Shown piece after piece: positions 29,140 to 36,246 of a stretch of DNA of 64,000 nt. Positions within the stretch are counted from its first letter, which is position 1, and each line of letters starts with the position of its first letter. The stretch is from Candidatus Hydrogenedentota bacterium (GTDB lineage Bacteria > Hydrogenedentota > Hydrogenedentia > Hydrogenedentales > JAGMZX01): the NCBI GenBank assembly GCA_029556545.1, contig JAKQEQ010000029.1, positions 1 through 64,000 on the forward strand. Direction: 5' to 3'. A model generated the notes under the pieces. It was not told the DNA's origin. It worked only from the letters and a program-made list of their open reading frames with translations, and made no database searches. Both the position numbers and the translations under genes were made by a program.

Positions 29140-29865
29140 TCAGGGTCCCGTCAGCGCGGGAGGCGCCGGCAGCAGTACGCCGCTCAACGCGAGCCACGCC
29201 ACCAGCAAGGTCAGCGCAAGATTGAAACTTTGCCCCACGCCGTACAGCGCCACGGCCCGCCCGCCCGCCGCCCGCGCCTGTACGCGCGTGGCATGCAGGC
29301 GCTCGGTGAACCCGCCCCGAGCGAGGAAGTCGCGCGCCTGCCGCTCGATCTGCCGCCGCAACAAATAGGCCGCCTGATGGACCGCGCAGAGCATGGCATT
29401 GGCCGCCACCTCGGGCGGCGCTTACGCCACGAAATCCGGCAACCCCGCAAGGCCTGACAGCCGCACCTTGCCGTCCGGCCCGCACGCGCGCCCCGGCGCG
29501 CCCTCCTGTTGCAGGCGCTCGCGCATCGCCCGCGCCTCCCGCGACTCCTTCGGCCACACCCGCAAGCCGCGCTGGACAAGGAAGCTCTCGTAGTCCTTGA
29601 TCAATTCGTTCGACAGGCTCGCGCGCGCCGTATTCGTCAGCTTCATTTCGGACTTGCGCGAGGTTGCCGACGCGCCGCTGCCTTCACTGATATTGCGGAC
29701 GCCGCTCCGGGCCGCCTGCACCATCTGATCATGCGTGCGCGACCGCTTGTCAATGAACCGATCGCAAAAGACGACCGTCGCATCATACACCGCCGCCGCC
29801 ACCTTGTAGCTGCGCAGCTTCTTGTAACCGCCGTGCGGCAACAGCGGCCCCTTGTCATCGCTCAT
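29140..29865 (-). pseudogene. Four-helix-bundle protein (S23/IVP-like, long form) interrupted by an in-frame TAA
   Basis: The first frame (29865-29422) encodes 147 residues opening with the family helices (YKKLRSYKVAAAVYDATVVF, RNISEGSGASATSRKSEMKL). A TAA at 29424-29422 ends it after GLAGLPDFVA. In the same frame, without shift, the sequence goes on as APPEVAANAMLCAVHQAAYL, then RQIERQARDFLARGGFTERL. That is the normal C-terminal half of the long form of this family. A single stop in the variable linker therefore splits an otherwise intact ~240-residue gene. Whether the downstream half is made by readthrough, by restart at GTG or ATG (29409), or not at all cannot be decided. The function of the family is not firmly known. 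Confidence 0.75.
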
Positions 29866-30140
29866 CCCGCGTCCTCCCGAACCCGGCTCCGCGTCCTCTC
29901 GATCGCCCTCCGGAAACTCCGATCCCTCCGATACTACCCGTTACGAATACGGCCGCGCCACCGGCCCGACGCGCGGCGCAGGCGCTTACGTCGCGTGCCG
30001 ACGGTTTCCAACAAAAACGTTGTGTTTCCGGCGGTCCTTGCATCGCACGGTTATGCTGCCTGCAAGGGAGATCGCAGTCGAAACACCCGCAAGGGCGGAA
30101 GATGCGGTGTGTCGCACCGCGGCAGAACGCACCGTTGTAG

Positions 30141-30170
30141 TTGACGGACGGCCATTTATACGTGTATTAT
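30141..30170 (+). promoter_or_regulatory. Promoter of the RHH/MazF module
   Basis: TTGACG (30141-30146) and TATTAT (30165-30170) are separated by 18 bases, just upstream of the antitoxin gene. The -10 box overlaps the operator repeats. Confidence 0.6.
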
Positions 30171-30177
30171 ACGTGTA
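30157..30177 (+). promoter_or_regulatory. Tandem operator repeats of the toxin-antitoxin module
   Basis: Two copies of TATACGTGTA start at 30157 and 30168, 11 bases apart (one helical turn). Each is nearly palindromic. Ribbon-helix-helix antitoxins bind such repeats cooperatively on one face of DNA. The repeats cover the -10 region. Confidence 0.65.
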
Positions 30178-30198
30178 AGACTTAGGAGGCGTGAAATC

Positions 30199-30429
30199 AT
30201 GCAGAAAAAACTCACGCTGACGATAGACGCGGAGGTATACCGGGGCTTGCGCACGGTCATCGGGCCACGGCGGGTCAGTCGATTCATCGAGGACCTGGTG
30301 CGGCCACACGTGCTGCGGCAGGACATGTACGCTGCCTACCGGGAGATGGCCGCGGACGAGGCGCGCGAGGCCGAGGCGCGAGAATGGGCCGAAGGCACCT
30401 ATGGGGACGCGGCGGATGAAACGCGGTGA
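30199..30429 (+). CDS. Ribbon-helix-helix antitoxin
   Basis: A 76-residue protein. The first ~45 residues ([20 protein letters not shown], then [15 protein letters not shown]) form a MetJ/Arc-type DNA-binding domain with its N-terminal beta strand. The acidic C-terminal tail ([20 protein letters not shown]) is typical of the segment that wraps around MazF. AGGAGG lies nine bases before the ATG. The gene overlaps mazF by 14 bases. It should repress its own promoter through the two TATACGTGTA sites and neutralise the toxin. Confidence 0.85.
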   Translation: MQKKLTLTIDAEVYRGLRTVIGPRRVSRFIEDLVRPHVLRQDMYAAYREMAADEAREAEAREWAEGTYGDAADETR

Positions 30430-30736
30430 GGTCTGGTGGGTGGGCTTTGCAGGCGCGCGTGGCGGAGAGATTCGCAAGGAGCGGCCCGCGGTCATCGTAA
30501 GCAACGATGCGTCTAATGCGTTTCTAAATCGGGTGCAAGTGGTGCCGCTCACGTCAAATGTCGAACGTTTGTACCCGAGCGAGGCCTATGTCACCTTTCG
30601 GGGAAAACAGTCCAAAGCGATGGCGGACCAACTGACGACCGTGACGAAGGAGCGGCTATTACGGCGGGCCGGCAACCTGTCCGTGGCCGATATGGAGACG
30701 GTTGCGCGCGCGATCCGGGTGCAGCTCGACCTTTAG
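30416..30736 (+). CDS. mazF: MazF/PemK-type endoribonuclease toxin
   Basis: A 106-residue toxin of the MazF/PemK family, which cuts single-stranded mRNA at short sites. Family motifs are intact: [11 protein letters not shown] at the start, [15 protein letters not shown] (conserved Arg-Pro), VQVVPLTSN and [13 protein letters not shown] take the ATG at 30416 as start, within the antitoxin gene, where the overlap allows translational coupling. No damage is visible, so unlike the antitoxin at 16828 this module appears complete. Its stop overlaps the stop of the convergent SDR gene. Confidence 0.9.
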   Translation: MKRGEVWWVGFAGARGGEIRKERPAVIVSNDASNAFLNRVQVVPLTSNVERLYPSEAYVTFRGKQSKAMADQLTTVTKERLLRRAGNLSVADMETVARAIRVQLDL

Positions 30737-31587
30737 CGCGCAGGTGGTTCAGGCGCGTCCCGGCGGCGGGCGCGTTCGGCGCGGCGGCGGATGCGCCCGC
30801 GGCTCGCGATGCGCACAGCGAAGCGCAGGGTGCGGGGGAAATGGCGGTTCATGAACAGGGCCAGGCGGGCCGCGTTCGTCAGGACCAGTTCCGGCCGGCG
30901 GCGGTATAAGGCGCGCGCGATCCGGCGCGCGGCCTTGTCCGCGGGCATGACGAAACGGGCCGGCGCGGGGTCCGGCTTGCCGGTGTAGACGCCCTGGTTA
31001 TTGACGCTGCGGATTTCGCTGGCGACGAGCCCCGGATTGATGATCGTCACGGATACGCCCTTGATCGCGAGGTCGTAGTAGACGGCCTCGGTGAACCCGA
31101 CCACGGCGAATTTGCTCGCGCAATAGGCCGATGCCGCGGGCATGGCCATGCGGCCCATGACGCTCCCGATGATCCCCAGCCGCCCTTTGCTCGCTTCGAG
31201 GTGCGGCAGCACGGCGTACACCGTGTCGATCACGCCGAAGACGTTCGTCTCGAACTGCCGCCGGTAGTCGTCCGTCGCGAGCGCGTTCACCACGCCGTCG
31301 ACGTAGAACCCTGCGTTCGCCAGCGCCACGTCGATGCCGCCGAAGGTCTCGACGGTCCGCGCAACGGCGGCATCGAGGCTCGCGCGATCGCGCACGTCGC
31401 ACACCACGGCCAGCGCGACGCCGCCTTCGGCCTCGATGGCGACCTTCACCGCTTCGAGCCGGTCCGCGCGGCGCGCCGCGATCGCGACTTGCGCCCCTTG
31501 CCGCGCCAGTTCGCGGGCGACCGCCGCGCCGATGCCCGAGGACGCGCCGGTGATAAACGCCGTCATGCCGTCAAAGGACCGCGCCAT
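30733..31587 (-). CDS. Short-chain dehydrogenase/reductase
   Basis: A 284-residue classical SDR oxidoreductase. The cofactor loop is [18 protein letters not shown] (TGxxxGIG), with basic residues after the second strand ([12 protein letters not shown]), suggesting NADP(H). The NAG motif is [11 protein letters not shown], and the catalytic set is visible as Ser in [11 protein letters not shown] and Tyr/Lys in [17 protein letters not shown]. The Arg-rich tail ([12 protein letters not shown]) is unusual but outside the fold. The DHRS7-like layout suggests a lipid or steroid-like alcohol substrate; this is a guess. The gene converges on mazF with overlapping stop codons. Confidence 0.88.
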   Translation of the reverse strand: MARSFDGMTAFITGASSGIGAAVARELARQGAQVAIAARRADRLEAVKVAIEAEGGVALAVVCDVRDRASLDAAVARTVETFGGIDVALANAGFYVDGVVNALATDDYRRQFETNVFGVIDTVYAVLPHLEASKGRLGIIGSVMGRMAMPAASAYCASKFAVVGFTEAVYYDLAIKGVSVTIINPGLVASEIRSVNNQGVYTGKPDPAPARFVMPADKAARRIARALYRRRPELVLTNAARLALFMNRHFPRTLRFAVRIASRGRIRRRAERARRRDAPEPPAR

Positions 31588-31750
31588 GTGCCTGCTCTCC
31601 CGCCTCGTTCAACGTTTCCGGGCGACTTTACCACAGGCGCGCCGAGGGCACAAAGCCGCGCAATGAAGAATTGACCGGTCGCCGCAGGCGCATATAAGAT
31701 GGGGCCGTATCGAGCCATTGGAGCCTTCACGGACCTGGGGAATCTACAGG

Positions 31751-33220
31751 ATGGACATGCAGCGGTATCGGGAATTGCTTGCGAATTTCCAGAACGTGCG
31801 CGTTCTGGTCGTCGGCGACATCTACCTCGACGAGATGGTCGAGGGCGCGGTGACCGAGGTGAGCCTCGAAGCGCCCATCCCGGTCTTCGAGGTGCGCGAG
31901 CGCCGCCACAACCCCGGCGCGGCGGGCAACGCCGCCTGCAACGCCGCCGCGCTCGGCGCGACAACCTACATGGTGGGCGTCATCGGCGACGACACGAACG
32001 GCGAGATCGTGCGCCGAGAGTTCGCGCTGCGGCGGGTGGATACCTCGGGGATCGTCATCGACCCGCATCGCCCCACGAGCACCTACGGCAAGCTGCGGGC
32101 GGGCGGCCACAACATCCCGATGCAGGAAATCCTGCGCATGGACACGCCGCGCCCGACGCTGATCTCCGGCGCGGTCGAGGATCAGGTCTGCGAGAACATC
32201 CGCGGCCTTGCCCCGAAGGTAGACGCCGTCATGATCGGCGATCAGGTGGCCTCGACCATCACCGAGCGCGTGCTCGACACGATTCGCGACTGCGCGAAGG
32301 ATCACGGCCTCTTCACGCTCGCCGATTCGCGTGCCCGCGCCGACATGTTCCGCGGCATCGACGTCATCAAGCCGAACGACAAGGAGGCCGCACTGGCCTC
32401 GGGCGTGAGCATTGTGGACGACATCACCCTGTGCGCGGCGGGCAAGAAGCTCCTCGAAATCGCCCGAAACGTGCTAATCACCCTCGGACCGAAGGGTATT
32501 ATGGTCTTCGGCGCGGACGGCACGGTCGAGAACGTCCCCGTGCTGCCGTGCGCCGTCGTCGATGTCACCGGCGCGGGCGACACGGTGGCGGCGGCGGTCA
32601 CGCTGACGATGTGCAGCGGCGGTGCCCTGCTCGAAGCCGCGTTTCTGGGCAACGCGGCGGCGGGCGTCGCCGTGGGCCGCGAGGGCGCGGTAACAGTGTC
32701 CCTGGCGGAACTCGAATCGGTCGTGTTCAGTGAGCGGCGCTCGTTGAAAGTAAAGACGGCGGTGCAACTCGCGCCGATCCTCGATGAACTGCGCCGGAAG
32801 GGCAAGCGCATCGTCTGGACCAATGGTTGCTTCGACCTCCTCCACGTCGGCCACATCACCTACCTCATGCACGCGAAACAGAAGGGCGACGTCCTCGTCG
32901 TCGGCCTCAACAGCGACGCTTCCGTGCGCGAGAACAAGGGTCCGAGCCGGCCCGTCATCAACGAGCAGGACCGGGCGCTCGTGTTGTCCGCCCTCGAATG
33001 CGTCGACTTCGTGGTCATCTTCGACGGCAAGACGCCGATGCCGCTGCTCGAAGCGCTCAAGCCGGACGTCTACGCCAAGGGCGGCGACTACACGCTCGAC
33101 ACCATTGTGCAGGAGGAGCGCCGCCTCGTCGAGGGCTACGGCGGCGAGATTGCGATCATCCCCGGTGTCGAGGGCCATTCCACCACCGCGATCATCAACC
33201 GCCTGACCCAAGACGCATAG
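31751..33220 (+). CDS. hldE: Bifunctional heptose kinase/adenylyltransferase HldE
   Basis: A 489-residue cytoplasmic enzyme of ADP-heptose synthesis for the lipopolysaccharide inner core. The N-terminal PfkB-type kinase phosphorylates heptose 7-phosphate at O-1. Its motifs are VLVVGDIYLDEMVEG, NPGAAGNAACNAAALG and VTGAGDTVAAAV with the catalytic Asp. The C-terminal nucleotidyltransferase (from ~residue 340) has VWTNGCFDLLHVGHITYL with the HxGH motif and INEQDRALVLSALECVDFVV. I prefer the ATG at 31751 over one at 31718. Its presence implies a Gram-negative outer membrane with heptose. No other LPS gene is in the window. Confidence 0.94.
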   Translation: MDMQRYRELLANFQNVRVLVVGDIYLDEMVEGAVTEVSLEAPIPVFEVRERRHNPGAAGNAACNAAALGATTYMVGVIGDDTNGEIVRREFALRRVDTSGIVIDPHRPTSTYGKLRAGGHNIPMQEILRMDTPRPTLISGAVEDQVCENIRGLAPKVDAVMIGDQVASTITERVLDTIRDCAKDHGLFTLADSRARADMFRGIDVIKPNDKEAALASGVSIVDDITLCAAGKKLLEIARNVLITLGPKGIMVFGADGTVENVPVLPCAVVDVTGAGDTVAAAVTLTMCSGGALLEAAFLGNAAAGVAVGREGAVTVSLAELESVVFSERRSLKVKTAVQLAPILDELRRKGKRIVWTNGCFDLLHVGHITYLMHAKQKGDVLVVGLNSDASVRENKGPSRPVINEQDRALVLSALECVDFVVIFDGKTPMPLLEALKPDVYAKGGDYTLDTIVQEERRLVEGYGGEIAIIPGVEGHSTTAIINRLTQDA

Positions 33221-33241
33221 CGATCGGGTCCGACGGCGCGG

Positions 33242-34201
33242 TTATCGGCGAACGGGCGAGGGGCCGTTCAAGGCGCGGAATGCGGCGGCGCACGCCCGGT
33301 AGTTCTCCTCGGACATGCCCATGCACCCGTACTCCTCGACGTAACCAATAAAGCCGCCGTCAGCCGCGCCCAGCGTGTCGTGGAGACGGCGGGCCTCCGC
33401 GAGAATCTCGGCGCGTGTGCCCGAGATCGAGACGGTCTGGTAACTGATGGGCGCAAGAAAGCATTGCGCGCCGCGCAGCCGCGCGCCGATGGCTTCGATG
33501 GGGTTCACGTTCGGCTGCGACACGTTCATTACATCGACGCCGATCTCGTGGAAGTCGTCGAGGATGTCGTCCACGTGGCCGCAACTGTGAAACCAGACGT
33601 GCAGACCGAGCCGGTGCGCGTGCTCGAACTGCCGCCGGTAACGCGGCTTGAACCACTCGCGCCAGAGCGCGGGCGCGATAAGCAGACTCTCCTGACCGCC
33701 CCAGTCGTCCGCGAAATGGACCCCGTCGAAGCCGGCCTCGGCGGCCAGCGACGTCAGCCCCATCTCGAAGTCCATGATGCGGTCCATGAGCGCCATGGCC
33801 CGCTCCGGCTCGGCAATGAAATCGAGCATGGCCTCGCCGAATCCGCGCAGAAACGTGTAGAGATTGAAGCCGGTGATGCCCAACCCCGCAAGCAGGTAAT
33901 ACCCTTCGCCTCCCCGCACGAAGTCCGCCGCGCCCGCCATGCGGCGCTCCGGCTCAATCCGCGGAAACCTGAAAGTATCGAGCGCCTCCCACGTCGGGAT
34001 CACCGCCGCCTCGGGCTGGCCCATCGTCCCGTTGCCGAGGCTGCGCATCCGGTAACCCCATTCACTCGCGCCGTCCGCGTCCAACGTCAGGCTGTGGATG
34101 AGGACGTCGCCCTCGCGCTGGTCCCGGTTCCAGAAGAACAAGGGCACGCGGTCCGGGCGCTGAAACAAGATCGCCCGTCGCACTCGTTCGTTGCGGGTCA
34201 T
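33242..34201 (-). CDS. Uroporphyrinogen decarboxylase (URO-D)-like protein
   Basis: A 319-residue URO-D fold protein. It opens MTRNERVRRAILFQRPDRVP, has ADDWGGQESLLIAPALWREW and LHVWFHSCGHVDDILDDF, then GVDVMNVSQPN. These features are shared by the large URO-D-like group common in Planctomycetes and related phyla. Some members (MtaA/MtbA) transfer methyl groups from corrinoid proteins and bind zinc through HxC; HSCG here may do so. True haem-pathway enzymes have different arginine-rich substrate sites, which I do not see. No corrinoid protein gene is next to it. The substrate remains unknown. Confidence 0.8.
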   Translation of the reverse strand: MTRNERVRRAILFQRPDRVPLFFWNRDQREGDVLIHSLTLDADGASEWGYRMRSLGNGTMGQPEAAVIPTWEALDTFRFPRIEPERRMAGAADFVRGGEGYYLLAGLGITGFNLYTFLRGFGEAMLDFIAEPERAMALMDRIMDFEMGLTSLAAEAGFDGVHFADDWGGQESLLIAPALWREWFKPRYRRQFEHAHRLGLHVWFHSCGHVDDILDDFHEIGVDVMNVSQPNVNPIEAIGARLRGAQCFLAPISYQTVSISGTRAEILAEARRLHDTLGAADGGFIGYVEEYGCMGMSEENYRACAAAFRALNGPSPVRR

Positions 34202-34238
34202 GGCCGCCTTCCGTAGTGACTTAGCGACAAACTGCGCG

Positions 34239-36026
34239 TTACCGGCACGCGCTGCCGCTGTCTCCGCCGAGCCCCCAAGGCCGTCGCGCCCCTTCCCTCC
34301 GTCTCGCGGCCAACAGCATCAGGCCGAAAATGAGGCAAAGCACCGCCAGCCGGTCCGCGGGCGCGCGGCGGTCCGGGGCGATGCTGCCGCAGCCCCCGCC
34401 GTTGCTCGGAGGCGGTGTCGCGCTCTTTCCCGTGCCGGCCAACGAGAACGTTACCGGGCCCTCCGATCCGCCGGTAAAGGTAACGGAGCCCGAAAAACCG
34501 GCCTCATTCGGCGGCGCGAAGCGAAGCGTCACTTTCGTCTGGCCGCCCTGCGCCAACACGTAGCTCGGGTTGCTTGCTACCTGGAATCCGGTTCCGGAGA
34601 CGCTGGCGACGCCTGAGATCTGCCCGCCGCCCGTGTTCGCGACGGCGAAATCCGCGTCAATGACCGCCCCGACCGTCGCCGTGCCGAAGTCATACGTGGC
34701 CGCGGGTGTGGGCGTAACGCCGATCTTCGCCGCCGGGAACGGCTCCATCTGCAACGGAATCGTGACCTGCGTCGTAACGTTGGTGACGCTGAAGTTGCCG
34801 GACTGCGCGGCCTTGTAGCCCGTGGCGGTCGCGGCCACCTTGTAAGTGCCCGTCTGCGTCACCGTTCGCGTGTAGTTCCCGTTCCCGTTGTTGGCAAATG
34901 TCTCGTTGGTCGGGTCCAGACGGACCACGCCGTTCTTGATTGTGAGCGCGGATACGGAATCGCGCAGTTCCACCCGCACCGTTGTGCTCGCTTCGCCTTC
35001 ACCTTCACCCTCGCCCTCGCCTTCGCCCTCGCCGGCCGGATCGGCCTGGACAGCGTTCGTGTACCCGAGGTCGCGTATTGCGCCCAGGTCCACCGGCGCA
35101 TACTGCCGCCGCATCAATCCGGTTGGAAACGCGTGCTCCATGATGGCGCCGCCGACGATGTTCCCCGTATTCCAGTGGGCCAGGCTGCTACCCAGGCTGA
35201 ACGGATTCGGCGCATAGATGCCCGGCAACAAACCCTGGTTGTACAACGCGGTCGCGTTCACGGCGTTCAACGCCAGATCGTTGCTGCGTAAGTCGGAGGC
35301 CGTCCCCTTGAAGGAGGGCGGCGTGCCTGAAAACATGACTTTCATGCCGGTCAGTCGCACTATCATGCTGTCGAGCTTCGAGTAGACACCGGAGGCGGCC
35401 AGGCTTGCGCCCGAGTCGTTCGACAAACTGAGAAAGCCGAGCCCGTGGGTCAATTCGTGGACCAGCACGGTCAGGAAATCAAACTGATTCGACGCCGGCG
35501 CCGCCGTGCTGATGTTCCAGTTATACCCGAAATTCGCGACCATGCGGATTTCGGGGAAGCTCACGAACGGTTTCGTGCCCGTCGACAGGCGCGTGAAGGC
35601 CGTTCCGTTCGTGAAGCCGGGGGCCGCGCTGAAGAACGTCCCCGCCGAGGCGAGCGTGCCGCTCGCCACGTTCAGCGACGGCTCGACGCGCACCTCGAGT
35701 TGGCCGGTCAGGTTGACCACATTGCTGACGTAGAGAAGCGCATCCTCGAGTCGGGCCTGGCGCTGCGCGCCGAGCGTAGTGTGGAAGAATCCTTGACCTA
35801 CATTGTCTTCGTAGACGATATCGAACGTGATGTTCGGCGTCGTAAGCACCTTGTACAGGCCCGGCGTGCCCGTGCGAAATTTCAGCGCGCCGACCTCGAA
35901 CCGCTCGACGGTCCAATGCGGCCCGACGAAGACAACCGATTCCGCCGCCGCCGGCTGCGCCCAGGAAAAGACCGCCACGGCCACAAGCAGGATCGTCACT
36001 ATCGCTGTCCGCGCTTTGTGTGCCAT
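34239..36026 (-). CDS. Exported zincin-type metalloprotease with (Gly-Glu)n linker and C-terminal sorting tail
   Basis: A 595-residue exported protein. It has a signal peptide (TILLVAVAVFSWAQPAAAES). His190, Glu191 and His194 in VLVHELTHGLGFLS form an HExxH zinc site; the third ligand is probably further on. A short (Gly-Glu)n linker at about residues 332-345 separates the protease from a carboxypeptidase-regulatory-like domain (NGNYTRTVTQTGTYKVAATA) and an ASPM/SPD2-type domain (YDFGTATVGAVIDADFAVAN). The end has CGS, a hydrophobic helix (LAVLCLIFGLMLLAARRRE) and a basic tail, the shape of CTERM sorting signals. It is probably cell-surface anchored or processed. The likely role is protein degradation outside the cell. 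Confidence 0.78.
   Translation of the reverse strand: MAHKARTAIVTILLVAVAVFSWAQPAAAESVVFVGPHWTVERFEVGALKFRTGTPGLYKVLTTPNITFDIVYEDNVGQGFFHTTLGAQRQARLEDALLYVSNVVNLTGQLEVRVEPSLNVASGTLASAGTFFSAAPGFTNGTAFTRLSTGTKPFVSFPEIRMVANFGYNWNISTAAPASNQFDFLTVLVHELTHGLGFLSLSNDSGASLAASGVYSKLDSMIVRLTGMKVMFSGTPPSFKGTASDLRSNDLALNAVNATALYNQGLLPGIYAPNPFSLGSSLAHWNTGNIVGGAIMEHAFPTGLMRRQYAPVDLGAIRDLGYTNAVQADPAGEGEGEGEGEGEGEASTTVRVELRDSVSALTIKNGVVRLDPTNETFANNGNGNYTRTVTQTGTYKVAATATGYKAAQSGNFSVTNVTTQVTIPLQMEPFPAAKIGVTPTPAATYDFGTATVGAVIDADFAVANTGGGQISGVASVSGTGFQVASNPSYVLAQGGQTKVTLRFAPPNEAGFSGSVTFTGGSEGPVTFSLAGTGKSATPPPSNGGGCGSIAPDRRAPADRLAVLCLIFGLMLLAARRREGARRPWGLGGDSGSACR
34991..35033 (-). repeat. GGNGAR hexamer repeat encoding a short (Gly-Glu)n linker
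   Basis: Seven or so six-base units encode alternating Gly and Glu between the zincin and the beta-sandwich domains. Confidence 0.8.
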
Positions 36027-36148
36027 CTCTCTCTACCATAACGGCCCGCTCGAATCCCGGGCCGTAACCACGCCTTCCCGCCCGGGACGTCGCCCCCTCT
36101 CAGACGCGCCCATACCCGATTCGCGGACTACGAAGGCTGCCACGTTCA

Positions 36149-36177
36149 ATTATACACAAGTTGCTCGAACCTGGAAA
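36149..36177 (-). promoter_or_regulatory. Probable promoter of the zincin gene
   Basis: On the minus strand TTTCCA (36177-36172) and a perfect TATAAT (36154-36149) are separated by 17 bases. The start site would be near 36142, giving a ~116-base leader. Confidence 0.5.
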
Positions 36178-36246
36178 AGTCCGAAAACCCCGCGAACGGG
36201 CTGCGTCGCTCACGATGTCCCGCTTCCCGAAACGACGGACCGCCGA

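Larger units (their letters stand above)
29866..30198 (+). other. Intergenic region with the toxin-antitoxin control sequences
   Basis: The 333 bases between divergent genes hold the RHH/mazF promoter and operator (30141-30177) near the right end. The rest has no gene I can support. Confidence 0.5.

Noticed and set aside
29140-29409. Separate 89-residue gene
   Set aside because: It is the C-terminal half of the four-helix-bundle gene in the same frame, so it is described as part of that interrupted gene.
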